From contig JADLZK010010477.1 in the NCBI GenBank assembly GCA_015847255.1, positions 124,001 to 188,000 on the forward strand: a DNA stretch of 64,000 bases. Reading direction: 5' to 3'. The stretch comes from Hyparrhenia diplandra (lineage: Eukaryota > Streptophyta > Magnoliopsida > Poales > Poaceae). This document shows positions 1 to 11,512 of this stretch, piece by piece. Position 1 is the first letter of the stretch; each line of letters starts with the position of its first letter. The notes under the pieces are model-generated. The model ran no database searches, was not told the DNA's origin, and was given only the letters and a program-made list of their open reading frames with translations. The position numbers and the translations under genes are program-made.

Positions 1-1251
1 CTGGTCACGGGTCAACGTCGTCACTCTTGCTATCTCCTTCGGTATCCTCTCGCCAACCACCGACGCGTGGTAGGTTATGATGCCCTAGTGCTTCACCTCG
101 TGATGCATGTCAGTGCGCGTTTTTTGCAGGCATTCTCTAGCACCCGAGTCGCTTCCTCCTCGAATCCCTCCTCGCATTTGAAGAAAGTCTGCATACAAAC
201 ACGATGTCAAATTCATTATTTCAAGGTGAAGTCAAATGAACGTGATGTATTGACAAAAACTTTGTGCGAGGGAGACTTACCCAAAACTCTCTCTTCACCC
301 GCTCCGCCTTGTGGCCCCAGTCCGGGTCTTCGGCCTGGTAGTAGTGGCCAAACGTGTAGGTCGGCTCTGTCCGCCCGTGGTACGTGACTCTGCCGGGGTA
401 GTGCTGCCTGCACAGAAGACCTTTGCGTGAGCCACTGCCCGACACAACGATCCAGTTCCTGCACAAGTAACACAAAATATTAGTTTCTCTTAAAAATTCA
501 AATGAAGTGAGACATCTAAAGTTACTTACCTTGTCCCTTGGGGGCGAACCACTGGGCGGTTGTGAGTAAGCGGAGGCTGAGGGAGTCGCGTGGGACCTCG
601 CAAGTAGCACGCCGCCGTCGCCATAAGCGGAACCCGAACTGAGCCGTCCCCGGACTCCTCCTCCTCCTCGTCGTCCTCGCCCGGTGTAAACTTTGCTGCT
701 CGGTCTCCTCGGGCATCGGTCCACCGGCTCCCTCGTCCTCCTCGGCGTCGTCAACCGGCCTCTGCTCGGCGTGGGAGGAGAGCGGCTGCCTCTGCCCCTG
801 CGGCCGCTGGTCCCTCCTCTTCCTCTGTCTGATCCCTCCCCAAGGACGAAATTTTTTCCAGATTTGGACATGGGGTAGCAAATACTGTAGCAAAGCTACA
901 GAAAAATTTTCAAAGTCAAAAAAAAAAAAAAGTTGCCGAGTGCCACCGGCAGCACTCGGCAAAGTTCCTCTTTACCGGCGCTAGGCGCGAGGCACTCGGC
1001 AAATGTTTAGACTTTGCCGAGCCAAACGGCTGGCGCTCGGCAAAGGCAACGGCGCGGGACGGCGTTACAGGCACCGGACCTCTACCGAGTGTCAATTCTT
1101 TGCCGAGGGCCAGGCACTCGGCAAAGCTTGAGATGCCGAGTGTCGCCGTTTGCGGCGCGACACTTCGGCAAAGGGAGGCTTTGCCGAGTGCCCGATATTT
1201 GGCACTCGGCAAAGCATTTTACGCTTCGGCAAAGAACCGGTTTCCGTAGTG
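1..1251 (-). mobile_element. CACTA (En/Spm) transposon, right end, truncated by window edge
   Basis: The right terminus reads CCGGTTTCCGTAGTG, the reverse complement of a CACTACGGAAACCGG terminal inverted repeat. Positions 930-1240 hold many direct and inverted copies of TTTGCCGAGTGC and GCACTCGGCAAA, the subterminal array of panicoid CACTA elements. The same array bounds the complete element at 20368-29436, so the family assignment is firm. The interior carries a TnpA-like reading frame on the minus strand. The left end lies outside the window, so the target duplication cannot be tested. Confidence 0.85.
221..871 (-). pseudogene. TnpA-like (plant transposase_24 type) coding fragment of the left CACTA element
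   Basis: A minus-strand frame of 216 codons starts at 871 and runs toward the window edge. The first 110 residues are low-complexity, rich in Arg, Gly, Ser and Pro. The last 80 contain NWIVVSGSGS followed by YPGRVTYHGRTEPTY and WGHKAERVKREFWVSL. The region 22869-23093 of the complete CACTA element encodes the matching series NWKIVSGGGSS, YPGLVTVGDVREPPYTWEHF and ARKIKADFWVSL, so both are the same DNA-binding accessory transposase family. The frame may cross an unspliced intron near 470-530, where AT-rich sequence interrupts the GC-rich coding, so exon limits are uncertain. Here the gene starts next to the right terminus, whereas in the complete element it lies near the opposite end. Confidence 0.5.
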
Positions 1252-1879
1252 CGTAACAAGGCTGACACCGTCAGCCGTGGTTGCACTGTCGTTGCACATG
1301 GTTCATTGCTGCTAGGGCTCCACCAAATAAAATTGCAGTGTTCTTTGAGTCATTCATCTTCCGATCCATCCACGTGCGTTCGATCTTCTCAGATCTGTCC
1401 GCTGCATGCAGCTATATTACGGACCTTTCGTATACATGGGAGCTGTCTGTTCCTTTCACACTTTGGCACGTAACCCTTGATCAGAAAACACTCCTGGCTA
1501 GCATTGGCAGCAGGCATCGCTTCCTTGCTTGCGAGATGCAGTAGAAGCATATAATAAAGACTAAAAGAGGAGCGATCTGAACCTATGCTTGTCGGTCTTT
1601 AACAAAAACAGAACCTGTCCTTGTCTTTTGCTGTGCTTGCTGTACTGTGGCTGGACAGGTACCTTGAGTGTTTGCCGCCAACATATACTTTGCTTTTGCA
1701 GGTCGAAAAACAAAGTGTTCCTCGCTTCAGCCTCGATGTTCGAGATGTTTCTATAAATTGCAATGCTCCAGCTGCAGCCTCACTCTCACATATGCACACT
1801 TAAAAGCTGTTTCTACCACCACAGAGAAGACACAACAAATTACTAAACAGAAGGAGGAGGGCCGGGGCTGAGAGCAGCC
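1252..1879 (+). promoter_or_regulatory. Upstream region and 5' UTR of NLR-1
   Basis: This is single-copy-looking sequence between the CACTA end and the NLR-1 start codon. A TATA-like TATAAATT lies at 1752-1759, about 120 bases before the ATG at 1880, leaving room for a 5' UTR of roughly 90 bases. The CACTA terminus ends only about 500 bases upstream of this TATA, so distal promoter elements of NLR-1 may have been displaced by the transposon. Confidence 0.5.
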
Positions 1880-3004
1880 ATGGCCATGGCGGAGCTTGGG
1901 ATCGGGTTGGCCAAGGCGACGGTGGATGGGACGCTGAAGACGGCCAAGTCGGCGATCGAGGAGGCGTCAAAGGCAAAGAAGGGTGTGAAACGTGACCTGA
2001 CTCTTATCAAGGACGAGTTGGAGGTGATGCACTCCGTGATCAACGTCTCCAGCGACTATGTAGCAGGCGACGACGATGTGAGGAGAGCCATGGTGAGGCA
2101 GGTGCGCAACCTTGCCTTAGACGTGGAGGATTGCATTGAGTCCGTCGTCCACGTCCACCTGGACGACGGCAAATGCACCTGGTGGCGCTACATGCTCCCG
2201 ATCCCCTTGCTCCCGACATACTTTCGGGATGCACTGCCGGGGTCGGACCTGGAGGACGCTGCTGCCAATATGGAGCTGTTCAAGGCTAGGTTCGAGGCCA
2301 TGGCTCAGCGCAACTTGCGCTACAGCCGCATCACCAGCGACTCTGGCCTGAACCCTAATAAGCCTGCTGCGGCCAACACAACATCAGCAAGCAGCCTGTT
2401 GACGGGCAGAGAAGCTGAGAAGAAGCAGCAGGGCAAGCAGGTGAAACTTGCTGAGTTGATCATCAAGAGCAACAAAGATGGTGAAGCTGCTGACGTCCCT
2501 CGACTTCGTGTGATATCAGTATTGGGCACAGTTGGGACCATGTCCATCATCAAGGAGGCCTTTGAAGACAAAATGGTGTGCGGCAAGTTCGGATGTCGCG
2601 CCTGGGTGAAGCTTGAACATCCTTTCAATCCCCATAGATTCATCCGGAGTCTGCTTGCTCAGTTCAACAGAAATGGTGCTCGAAAAATAGAGCTGAAAGA
2701 GGTGACCCAACCAGATGCCCTCGTAGAGGAGTTCACCAAGAAAATGAGAAGTGAGAAGTACCTGGTTATCTTGGAAGGCGTGTGCTCCATGGTTGACTGG
2801 GAGGCTGTCAGGGTCTACCTGTCTGGAAACAACAACGGCAGCTGCATCATCGTCAACACGCATCAGGTGGAGGTTGCAGCCCTGTGTGTCGGATACCATC
2901 CATACCATCGGCAGCTGGATTTTCTTCAACACACATCAGGGCCTGCAATGTTGGAGCTTGAAAAGTTTTCGGCTGATCTCTCTGTTTGCGTCCTCCTCGA
3001 TAAG
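1880..3004 (+). CDS. NLR-1 exon 1: coiled-coil domain plus first, degenerate NB module
   Basis: This is the first coding exon (375 codons) of a CC-NB-LRR intracellular immune receptor. The ATG at 1880 sits in a good context and a second in-frame ATG follows at 1886. Residues 1-150 are a helical Rx-type coiled coil with an EDVID-like motif DVEDCIE at 81-87. Residues 205-350 resemble an NB-ARC module: FGCRAWVKLEHPF (RNBS-A) at 237-249, YLVILEGV (kinase 2) at 294-301 and GSCIIVNTHQVEVAALC (RNBS-B) at 320-336. The P-loop is destroyed: GTVGTMS at 216-222 lacks the GKT lysine, and kinase 2 has EG where DD is usual, so this module should not bind ATP normally. The exon ends after an intact AAG codon at the donor GTACGC (3005), phase 0. 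Duplicated NB regions are known in rice Pib; I infer a Pib-like family from this, without a database comparison. Confidence 0.85.
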
Positions 3005-5472
3005 GTACGCTAGCTTATCTCATCACAATTTTTTTTTCAAGGACACTTCTTCATTTTGTGCACAATATTAACACACCATCAAGGAATAAATGCAAAATTA
3101 ACTAATAAACCACCATCTCTATCTCTACTATGGGCCGGTTTAGAGGGCCGGGCTTCTGGTGGATTGGTGGTTTTACTATCTTAGTGCGCTATAGCGTTGC
3201 TGTAGCAGAAACCATCAAAGTACCCAATCCCCTCCAAAGTAGCTTCACCGGCATTATGCTCAAAAAAAAAAAAAAAAAAGTAGCTTCACCGGCATTATCT
3301 TTCTTGATTGTTCATGATGGTGCATAGTGCCCTATATATAGGTGCACAGAGTGCAGACAACGGATGGGAAAAGTAAACTGATGAGAGGTTAAGGTGTGAC
3401 ATTGGCATTTTCGCCTTTTTCCATTTCTCTGCTTTTACTAGAAGATTTTCGTAATGTTACTGCCACTGTACAAATCATCTATTTACATTGGTAATCTTAA
3501 GAAAGGCAACAGTAATAGATATGTTTACACTAGCCGTTTTCTTAGCCTGTTTCTGGTACAAATAATTTGAAATCAAAATTTTCTGAATGTTTTATATGGC
3601 CTCGAATGAAGGAATGACCTAAACCATAGTTCTCGTAGTCAAAAGATCTGTCACATTATAGTTGACAACTTTTTATTTCAGATCAATGTCAGCAAGTTTT
3701 GTTTTAAGATTAATAATTTGGAAATAATATTTTTTGAATTTTTAAATGACCTCAAATGAAAAAATAACATAAACCAAAGTTGTAGTACTCAAACTTTTTT
3801 CATTTAAATTTAGAATAAGGACCCTACTTGAATTTCCTTTTGAGATTGTAGTGTTTGATGATCTCAAATCAAATATCTTTTTTTCTTCCTCTCATTGCAT
3901 TGAAAACTTGTAGTAAGCCATCGATATATACCTACTTTATAAATAAGGTGCTTACCTCATGAAAGGCCAAAATCTACCTTAGCTGCATTGGTCTTTCTCC
4001 TCCAGTAGCCACACTTGGCACTTAATACCTTACAAACTAGAGAGGAAAACTACAATCGTCATATGCACCTATATTGTGCAATGGGGAGAGTATTCTTTTA
4101 ATAAGTGTTTTTTCCATTGTTCAAAACAACATTGTGTGCAATACCACATCGTATTATTACATCCCTGACTTACTTTATGACATGCATGGTTGTATTCCTT
4201 TAGATGGACTTTGTCGTAGGAAAACTAGGAAACTTTAACTTCACCGATTTTTAAATTGTTTAGTCTGTAAACAAAAGAGGAAACAATGTAACACGTTAGC
4301 AGTGAACAATTTGACCAGCGGTAGCACCTATTTTAATCATCTTGTATAGTTTGACATTAAGCAGCACTACATAGCATTACACAATGCAAACCCCTGTGGT
4401 GACTTACACAATGCATCTACTTGTGTGGCCTATTTTTCCTGCAAAAAAAATATATATATATATTCACGAACTGTCAAGAGTCGTACCACTTTTTCAAGTT
4501 AAACAAATCGGATCATTTATGCATCAAAATATCAAATTGAACCTCGACTTGAGAATTCGCATGCCGCTATGCTCGACTTTTGGGTCTTTCAGAATGGGAC
4601 AGATGAGGAAGATTGGAGATGGCTTGAGCTCGACTACCACCTGTCTGCATGCTACCAGTTCACATCCTTCCGTTTGCCATTGCTGCAATCCTGGGCGATG
4701 CAAGCGGCGCGCGCGGGAGCTCAACCGGATGCAGGAGGAGCCCACGCCAATCATTTTGGCGGTGGCATTGGCTGGGAAGAAGGCAGCACACAGGCTCATC
4801 CGCGTGTAGCTCAAATTAGGTTAGGAGATTTGTTTCGATGGGGAGTGTCGACGTTGAACGTCCAAGCCGGTGAGGCTGGCCAGGAACACATAACTTAGGG
4901 TATATTTGTCTTTTCATTTGGGTCTTTTTACCTTTTCCTATTTTTATTTTTGCCAATTTTATCTCTGCAGGCTTAGCACCGTACGTTATGATCCAGGGGC
5001 AAACAGAAACCTCGATTTAAACTTGCAAAGGCAAAGTCATAAAGTTGAAAAAACATCACCGTTGCACTCTAGTGTAGGGCATAAACACCACATTCCTAAA
5101 AATATTAGCACTAAGATATAAACAGGTATTATTAGATATAATTGAGATATATTTTCATATATTGTACACTTAGTATTATTGGTAGAGGCTGGAACCGTGT
5201 TTTATTATTTCAAAAAAAAAAAACTATTTTGTGTTTAGCTTGATAGATGTATACGTACACATCTAACATTTAATTCAATATATAAAATAATGTATATATG
5301 CATAGACGATCGAGTTATATCATTATGCGCGCTCAATGCAAGAAGCGCTGCCCCGATCGAGTGTGCATATGCATATCGTATCGTGTGAAAAAATTCAAAG
5401 CATGGTATTATATTTTAGACAATGCAACTGAAATCACCTCGCTCAACAAGTATTGTTCTCTTCTCTTTGCAG
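3005..5472 (+). other. NLR-1 intron 1
   Basis: This is a 2.5 kb AT-rich intron with donor GTACGC and acceptor TTCTCTTTGCAG ending at 5472. It holds a poly(A) mini-insertion near 3239-3298 and an AT microsatellite near 4447-4463. Overlapping short open frames at 4384-4900 show no recognisable domain and disagree with one another in frame; I regard them as chance. I see nothing else in it. Confidence 0.7.
3239..3298 (+). repeat. 19-bp direct repeat flanking a poly(A) stub
   Basis: GTAGCTTCACCGGCATTAT occurs at 3239-3257 and again at 3280-3298. Between the copies lie GCTC and 18 adenines. A perfect target-site-sized duplication bounding a bare poly(A) tail is what an aborted LINE-type target-primed insertion would leave. 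Confidence 0.75.
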
Positions 5473-6132
5473 GTTGCTATTGATAACTTGTCGACTGAAG
5501 TTGCAGGTGAATGTTTTGCGGCTGAAGACAAGCCGAAAATTGCACGTGAATGGTTACGGGAACATGAACATAAACTTGTTGGGCGTGAGGATGACAAATT
5601 CTTGCTGGAAATGCTGGTGCTGAAATCAGGTCGTCGCGTGGTACCTGTGTGTGGGATGTCTGGTGTTGGCAAAACATTTCTTGTCAGACACTTCTATTAC
5701 AAGCTACTGATTGACCAGCATGATAAAAAACAGCATGGTGGAAAAGGAATGCCTTGTCTATTTGGTTGGGTGGATGTATCCCGTCCGTTCGATCTCATGG
5801 ACTTGTGCCGGGGCTTAATTTTGGATTTGAATCCTAGATCTCTCCAAAAGTACAAAATGGCAATGGTGAAAGACCCAATCGAAGAGTGCCGTGAATACCT
5901 ACATCGCCATGATTCTAAGTGCTCCTTCTACATTGTTGTGGATGGTGTTGAGTCCAGGGAAGAATTGGACAAGATAAAAGCTGCCTGGGGACTTGGAATA
6001 GATACTGCACCACATCTCATCGTCATTGTCATTACGAGCAATGAAGATGTCGCCAAGTACTGTGCACCACTGAACGCGTGTATTGTTAGAGGTATAGAAA
6101 CTGATATTGCCTCTGGAATCTTCAGGCAGGAG
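5473..6132 (+). CDS. NLR-1 exon 2: second NB module with intact P-loop
   Basis: This exon has 220 codons, phase 0 on both sides, with acceptor TTTGCAG and donor GTATAT at 6133. It encodes a second nucleotide-binding module. KLVGREDDKFLLEML gives the pre-P-loop VGRE signature (protein residues about 410). The P-loop GMSGVGKT at about 436-443 is canonical, and RHFYYKLL follows as in other grass NLRs. CLFGWVDVSRPFDLMDLC is RNBS-A. Kinase 2 reads FYIVVDGVES, with DG instead of DD, and HLIVIVITSNEDVAKYC is RNBS-B. This is the only module of the gene expected to bind nucleotide, although the altered Walker B acidic pair may reduce hydrolysis. The exon ends IFRQE, which joins naturally in frame to ISPKDLKYGS at the start of exon 4. 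Confidence 0.85.
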
Positions 6133-7262
6133 GTATATGTCCTTTACTCCTTTACAAGCTATAATAAGCATTCCATTATAATAATATTAATTAGCTAGTG
6201 TTCTACTTGTTCAACTCCTTGAGTATTACATATATAGTAGTTCATTTGGCAAATGTGAATATATATCTTTCACAAGCTCATTTGGCAACATGGCATAGGA
6301 ATTATAGGTTTGTTTAACCATAATAAGGGAAAATTTATAGACCATACTAGCTAATAGACAGGAAGGAGAGAATCTGGAGTTCGGAATCTGGAGGTTTTTT
6401 TATCTTTCAAACCGCCTCCACGATATAACATACTAGAGTCCAGCGGGAAGAGCAAAATTTACTAACCATTTAAATACTAGGAATTGTTTTTCCCTTAATA
6501 TGGTCTCCTAATCTGCCAGATAAGGGAAAATACTAACTCTTTTCATCATTTTAAGGGAAAAACCGACACTGATTTTTTTAGTAATAACATATATTAGTCT
6601 TTACTTGTATATTTGAGGGATATTTCGGTTTATTTTTTATAATGTCTGTGGTAGATACAAATATATTGGTATGTTGAATACAAGCCGAGGAAGATACTTT
6701 GCAATCTTTCATAATGAGATAGTTCAATCTGTAAAATCATTACAGGGTATTTCAAATTACGTTTCAAAATGGTAGATGTAGGTAATTATCTTTACAATGG
6801 TAAATGCAAGTAATTTAGATGCAATGTTAGGGGGCCATTTTGAATTATGTTTCATAGTGTTAAAGGTGGATAATTTAGATCCAAATTAGGGGCTCATTTT
6901 GAATTATTTTTCATAATAGTATATGTTGATAATTTATGTGTATAAATGTAAGGGTTTATCTTTTCGTAATGGTAGAGTTGGGTAATTTAGATGCAAAATT
7001 AGGGGTTTATTTATGTATTTTCATAATAGCAGAGATGATATTTTTTATATATAAATTACACTATATCCAATGGATATTATTGGTGATTAATTATTAGACT
7101 CTACCAAATTAAAGCCCGGATGTTTTTTATTATTATGAAATTTTTTGGAATTTATCTTTTTCCTATCGCATCTGGTCAAAATTAACATGGTGCCTCTGCT
7201 TGAAGCTCTAATTAGTAATAGTATGATAAGATTGCCTTTTAATTAATTTTTCTTCTTCACAG
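6133..7262 (+). other. NLR-1 intron 2 (upstream of the extra NB exon)
   Basis: This is AT-rich intronic sequence bounded by GTATAT at 6133 and the acceptor TTCTTCTTCACAG at 7262. It contains a foldback MITE near 6317-6504. Around 6720-7030 there are loosely repeated phrases (variants of TTTAGATGCAAA and TTTTGAATTAT), probably decayed repeat sequence. No gene was seen. Confidence 0.6.
6317..6504. mobile_element. Short MITE with terminal inverted repeats
   Basis: ACCATAATAAGGGAAAA near the left end and TTTTTCCCTTAATATGGT near the right end form an imperfect terminal inverted repeat of about 17 bp around a 188-bp AT-rich unit with no coding capacity. The superfamily is not identified and no clear target duplication was seen. 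Confidence 0.5.
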
Positions 7263-7721
7263 TTTAAGCTGGAATTTGCACGTCACTGGCTGGAGAATCA
7301 TCAACATCTTGTTGGGCGTAAGGATGAGCTTTTGAGGTGGCTTTCAAAGAAGGTGGAACCAGCCGGTCACGTGGCCTCTTTGTGGGATTTTCCTGTTGGT
7401 GGCATGCTATATCTAGAGCACTTCTACTACAACCATGTGAAGATGGAGGAGGATTCAAAGTTGAACTGCGGTTGGGTGATCGTACCCTATTCATTTGATA
7501 TAAGGCTTTTCTGCAGGAGATTACTCTCAAATTTGAATCCTTGTGATGCGTCTCTCGTCAATCTTGGTGAAAATACATATAGTGATGATCAGATTCAAGC
7601 GTGCCAAGAGTATTATTCTGGTTCCTTCACTGTGCCACTTAGTTCTATCACACCGAACCAACGCCTAAAACAAATTAATATTACATTAGTCTATCAACTT
7701 CTGTTGTCGTACTTGTTGTAA
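7263..7721 (+). pseudogene. NLR-1 extra exon or pseudo-exon: third, truncated NB module
   Basis: After a good acceptor (TTCTTCACAG) an open frame starts FKLEFARHWLENHQHLVGRKDELLRW when read through. It parallels exon 2 residue by residue: AREWLREHEHKLVGRED aligns with ARHWLENHQHLVGRKDE, RHFYY with EHFYY, and GLILDLNP with RLLSNLNP. The P-loop is lost: WDFPVGGML stands where exon 2 has GMSGVGKTF. Similarity stops near ACQEYY (about 7612), before kinase 2, and the frame ends at TAA 7719-7721. It therefore looks like a partial tandem duplicate of exon 2 whose second half is missing. If spliced in without a later donor it would truncate the protein; if skipped, exons 2 and 4 join cleanly in phase 0. 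Whether it is ever used is unknown. Confidence 0.65.
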
Positions 7722-8020
7722 TCTTAGACATAAATATTAGTTGTTGTTTAAGAACTCTGACTACTAAAAATATACTTAAACCGTATGTTCAATGTGTTCA
7801 TTTTCCAACACAATATGCATAATACAAATACTCTATAGTATCTATTTATTGTGATAATCTTACCAACTATGAACTACCCACCTACAGTTCATTTCATCCA
7901 TATATATAGTTTCAAAGTATAGGCGCCTATGTGTACCACTTAACAAGTTTAGGGACTCAGGAATACATAGGGGCCTATGTGACACACACAAGTTTGAGGG
8001 GCTCCCAGTGCATTTAACTT

Positions 8021-8240
8021 ATTTTTATAACATCATGAGTCTATAATTTATCTTGCAACATAAAATCTAGTAACCCTAGCGAGGATTAACATGGTGACTG
8101 CATTATTAGTGATTAGGGTTATTTTTTCTAGAATATGTATTTAGTTCAAACCTGAGCTTAAATTATATAAGCTTTTCTAGGATCCATTTATTTTTATAAC
8201 ATCATGAGTCTATAATTTATCTTGCAACCTAAAATCTTGT
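8021..8240 (+). repeat. Direct repeat of about 50 bp, spacing 169 bp
   Basis: ATTTTTATAACATCATGAGT followed by CTATAATTTATCTTGCAAC occurs at 8021 and again at 8190 with few differences. It is a local duplication inside the intron. Confidence 0.7.
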
Positions 8241-8790
8241 TGCTGTAACTTTTTGTTCACATATTAACTAGAATGTCTAGAGCTTATTGTATCCTTGATT
8301 TAAAATTTGATCTTTTTGATTAAAAAGTAGTATAGCTCTTAGATTACACCCTTTGGTTTTTACAATGGCACAAATTGTTTTTCAACATGCACCAATATAT
8401 GTTGAATTTGTTATTAAAAAAAATGTATATGTAGTAGCATTGTCTTATAAAACACAGTCCTTATATTTAAGTTACCAACATTTATTTGACATCATATTTC
8501 AATAAGAATGTATGTGGTCATTTAAAATGGCAACTTATGAAGATTATTATCATATCCTACTAACTCTTTAATCCTGGTGAAAGGTTTCTACAGTGGACCC
8601 GTTAACACCTAGACTCGAGCCTTTGTTCGGACTACGGTAGGATCCGATAAAGCAACGAGCACCGGATTCTATGAACAATAGCGAATCGGGTTCCATAAGC
8701 GATTACTATCCGTTAGTGACATGAACAGGAAACCCGGGAGTGAACAGTAAAGACCCATTAGGGATAATACTATCGGGTACGCACAGTAGC

Positions 8791-9160
8791 GGATCGGGTT
8801 TTATGAACAGTAACCCATCCACATGAAAATGCTACGGGCACCCGATAAACGTACACGGACGAGTCAAACTCTATTTTCCATGCACCGAAAAATTCCCAAA
8901 AAAAAAAATCCTAAATAAACTACATACACCCCAGATTTTACCAAAGCTCTTACATTCCAGTTTCATTAATCCAATTCGGATCGGGTTCTATGAGCAGTAA
9001 CCCGTCCACATAAAAATGCTACGGGCACCCGATAAACGTACCGGACGAGTCAAACTCTATTTTCCATGCACCAAAAATTCCAAAAATAATCCTAAATAAA
9101 CTACATACACCACAGACTCTACCAAAGCTCTTACATTCCAGTTTCATTAATCCAATTTCA
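8791..9160 (+). repeat. Tandem duplication, period about 187 bp
   Basis: Two adjacent units begin GGATCGGGTT at 8791 and 8978. Both contain GCTACGGGCACCCGATAAACG, the phrase GACGAGTCAAACTCTATTTT, then CCTAAATAAACTACATACAC and CATTCCAGTTTCATTAATCC. They differ by scattered substitutions and small indels. Several related CGGGTT or GGGTAC phrases lie just upstream at 8580-8790, so the unit may derive from a larger satellite-like repeat. Confidence 0.75.
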
Positions 9161-11254
9161 ATAATTAATTCTAAAGTTATAATCCCCATAATAAATCCCT
9201 ACTAACTCCAAATTGCATGTTAATTATGTTTGCATAATAATTGACTGAAGTCGTTGCATATCCTATACATTGTCAACCTCCTCCTCGCGCGAAGTTAGTT
9301 ACACATGCTAGTATTCTTTTTGTGAGTAAATTTGTGAAAATATTGAAACTCACATTTGAAGGAAAATAGATTGGTATTATTGAATTTTAGTTACTTCTAG
9401 GAATTTTGATAGAAGTGACATTATGCTAATGTTGAGATAGAAAATAGGTATGTAGATCTTCTTTATGAAAGTCAAGGGACATGGCCATCAAATGGGCCTT
9501 TATATGTTACATCTTAAAACACTTCATAGAATTTTGGAAAATCAATTATCAAAGGTATACACACATTTTTACAAGTGGAGACCCTCCTGCCACTATCTAG
9601 AGCTAAGTGTTCAAAGTCAATAGAAGCTGTTCTACATTTTTTTTTGAGGGTGCTCACCTATAAAATGATAAAAAATAAAAATTACTAATACCAAGCCCAA
9701 TGATGAACCTGGTACACGGAGCTCAACGCTTTGTTGCACCGACCATAACTCATCCTAGCCCAACACCATATCCTCTCCATCCACACCTAACTCACCGTCG
9801 CTGCTCCTTGGCTGATGCCACTAGATCCAACCTGCCATCACTACTAGGTCTGTGGGAGGGAAAGGGATAGGGGGATCAAGAATAAATAGGGAGGGAGGAT
9901 GAGAGGACCACTTCCTAGCTCGGGCAACCTCCGCTCGTTATGATGGTGTGGAGTTCCACGCCTCCACCACCTCGATCATGCTAGGCAACTTGTCCATGTT
10001 GGGGGAAGATCTTCATGAGAACTTCAGTGCAACAACTAGAACCTAGCTAGTCCTCGCACCACACCGCATCCCTATAGCAACCCAATTCGACAAAGAGCGA
10101 AGCTATAGATCTAGCGGCACTAACTTTTGGTGGGGTCACCGAACCTAATGATGGTGATGAATCGGTGCTCGGAGCCAACCATGGCTACTCTATTTTGGTG
10201 ACAGAGTTTAAGAATCATGAGGACATCAGAGGTCAAAACTGCATGGATGAATCACTACTTGTTCTTGAATTAGTGAGAGGGTTTAGGTGGGGGTTGTATA
10301 GAGGGAGGAGTAGATGGTGTGAGTGGGGTTGCAAGGGGGAGTTGATGGAGAGAAGGCTGGTGGTACCGCCAGAGATAGGGTGGGCCTCTAGCTAGTAATG
10401 GGCTTCCATCTCAATTAAGAGATTTGGGCCTCATAAGAGGTCCATCGATGGAACTGATCTATATTCTAGGGGTGGACATATTATGAGGTCAGCCACTATT
10501 AACTTACCTTTTGAGATGGGGAGTATTGGTTGTCTCCCGAGATGCATCAAGCATTCCTCGGAGACGATCATTTTTTGACCACCTTTATTAATTTTGTCTT
10601 CTAAACCAATTTGTGTAGTAATGAAGTTAACATAAAAAGAATCCAAATCAGCTATCTTGTTCACTATTAACAAATACCCAAAGTATCTATATGTGGTTCC
10701 CCCTCTTCCATCTTTTATATAGAAAAATAACATATGTAAGATATACACACATGCGAGGTCTAAGTAAAAATTGTTATCACATGTATGTCTGCAAGAAGCA
10801 ATGTACATTTTAATTTCCATGCCAAACACACATAGCTCAAGCTTATGGACATTTCACTAAATATACATACCAAACACACATGATGGTGGAAAGTAAAGGA
10901 AACTATGAATATGAATGTAAAAATATGCATGGTTTTTTTGTGAGTAAAACATATTAGAAACCAATAAATATAAAATGTATCTATATAATATATTGCAATA
11001 TGAATAAATGAGATCAGTAACTTCTACTATTAGCCTTACATTTATCTAGGAATATTCACACTTGTACATCTTATACTTCCTATCATGTACTAGTGTAAGA
11101 GTTTGATGAGTTTAATTCATGTAATTTGACTTTTTTTTTGCACCTATGAGGTGGTTGTTCTTAGTACCAATATATTAGCTGATACAAATGCAATAAAATA
11201 TAAGAACTTCAATATGACCATGCTTTTAGAATTCATATTTAGCATGAGTAGGTA

Positions 11255-11512
11255 CTCCCTCCATCTAGAAGAACATACAATTCCAGCAAGAGTGTCATGA
11301 TTTAATATCTCAAGTTTGATTAATTATAGATAAAACATATCAATATTTATGATATCAAATAAATATCATTAGAGTCATTACAAAATTTATTTTCTTTATA
11401 AATTAATTTGAAGTCATGAATGTGAATAATATTCACTATAAAATTTGTTCAAACGTAAACTACTCTTGCTGGCACGCAACTCGTAGTTGCATGCTTTCTT
11501 GGACAGAGGGAG
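11255..11512. mobile_element. Stowaway-type MITE (Tc1/mariner)
   Basis: The left end CTCCCTCCATCT and right end GGACAGAGGGAG form the classical Stowaway terminal inverted repeat. A TA dinucleotide flanks each side (11253-11254 and 11513-11514), the expected target duplication. The 258-bp interior is AT-rich and non-coding. Confidence 0.85.

Noticed and set aside
4384..4900. Overlapping open frames of 141 and 109 codons in NLR-1 intron 1
   Set aside because: No domain, conflicting frames, low-complexity start in an AT microsatellite; better explained as chance within an intron.
10165..10829. Open frames of 76 (plus) and 132 (minus) codons in NLR-1 intron 3
   Set aside because: No recognisable motifs and no splice or promoter context; AT-rich intron noise or old transposon debris.
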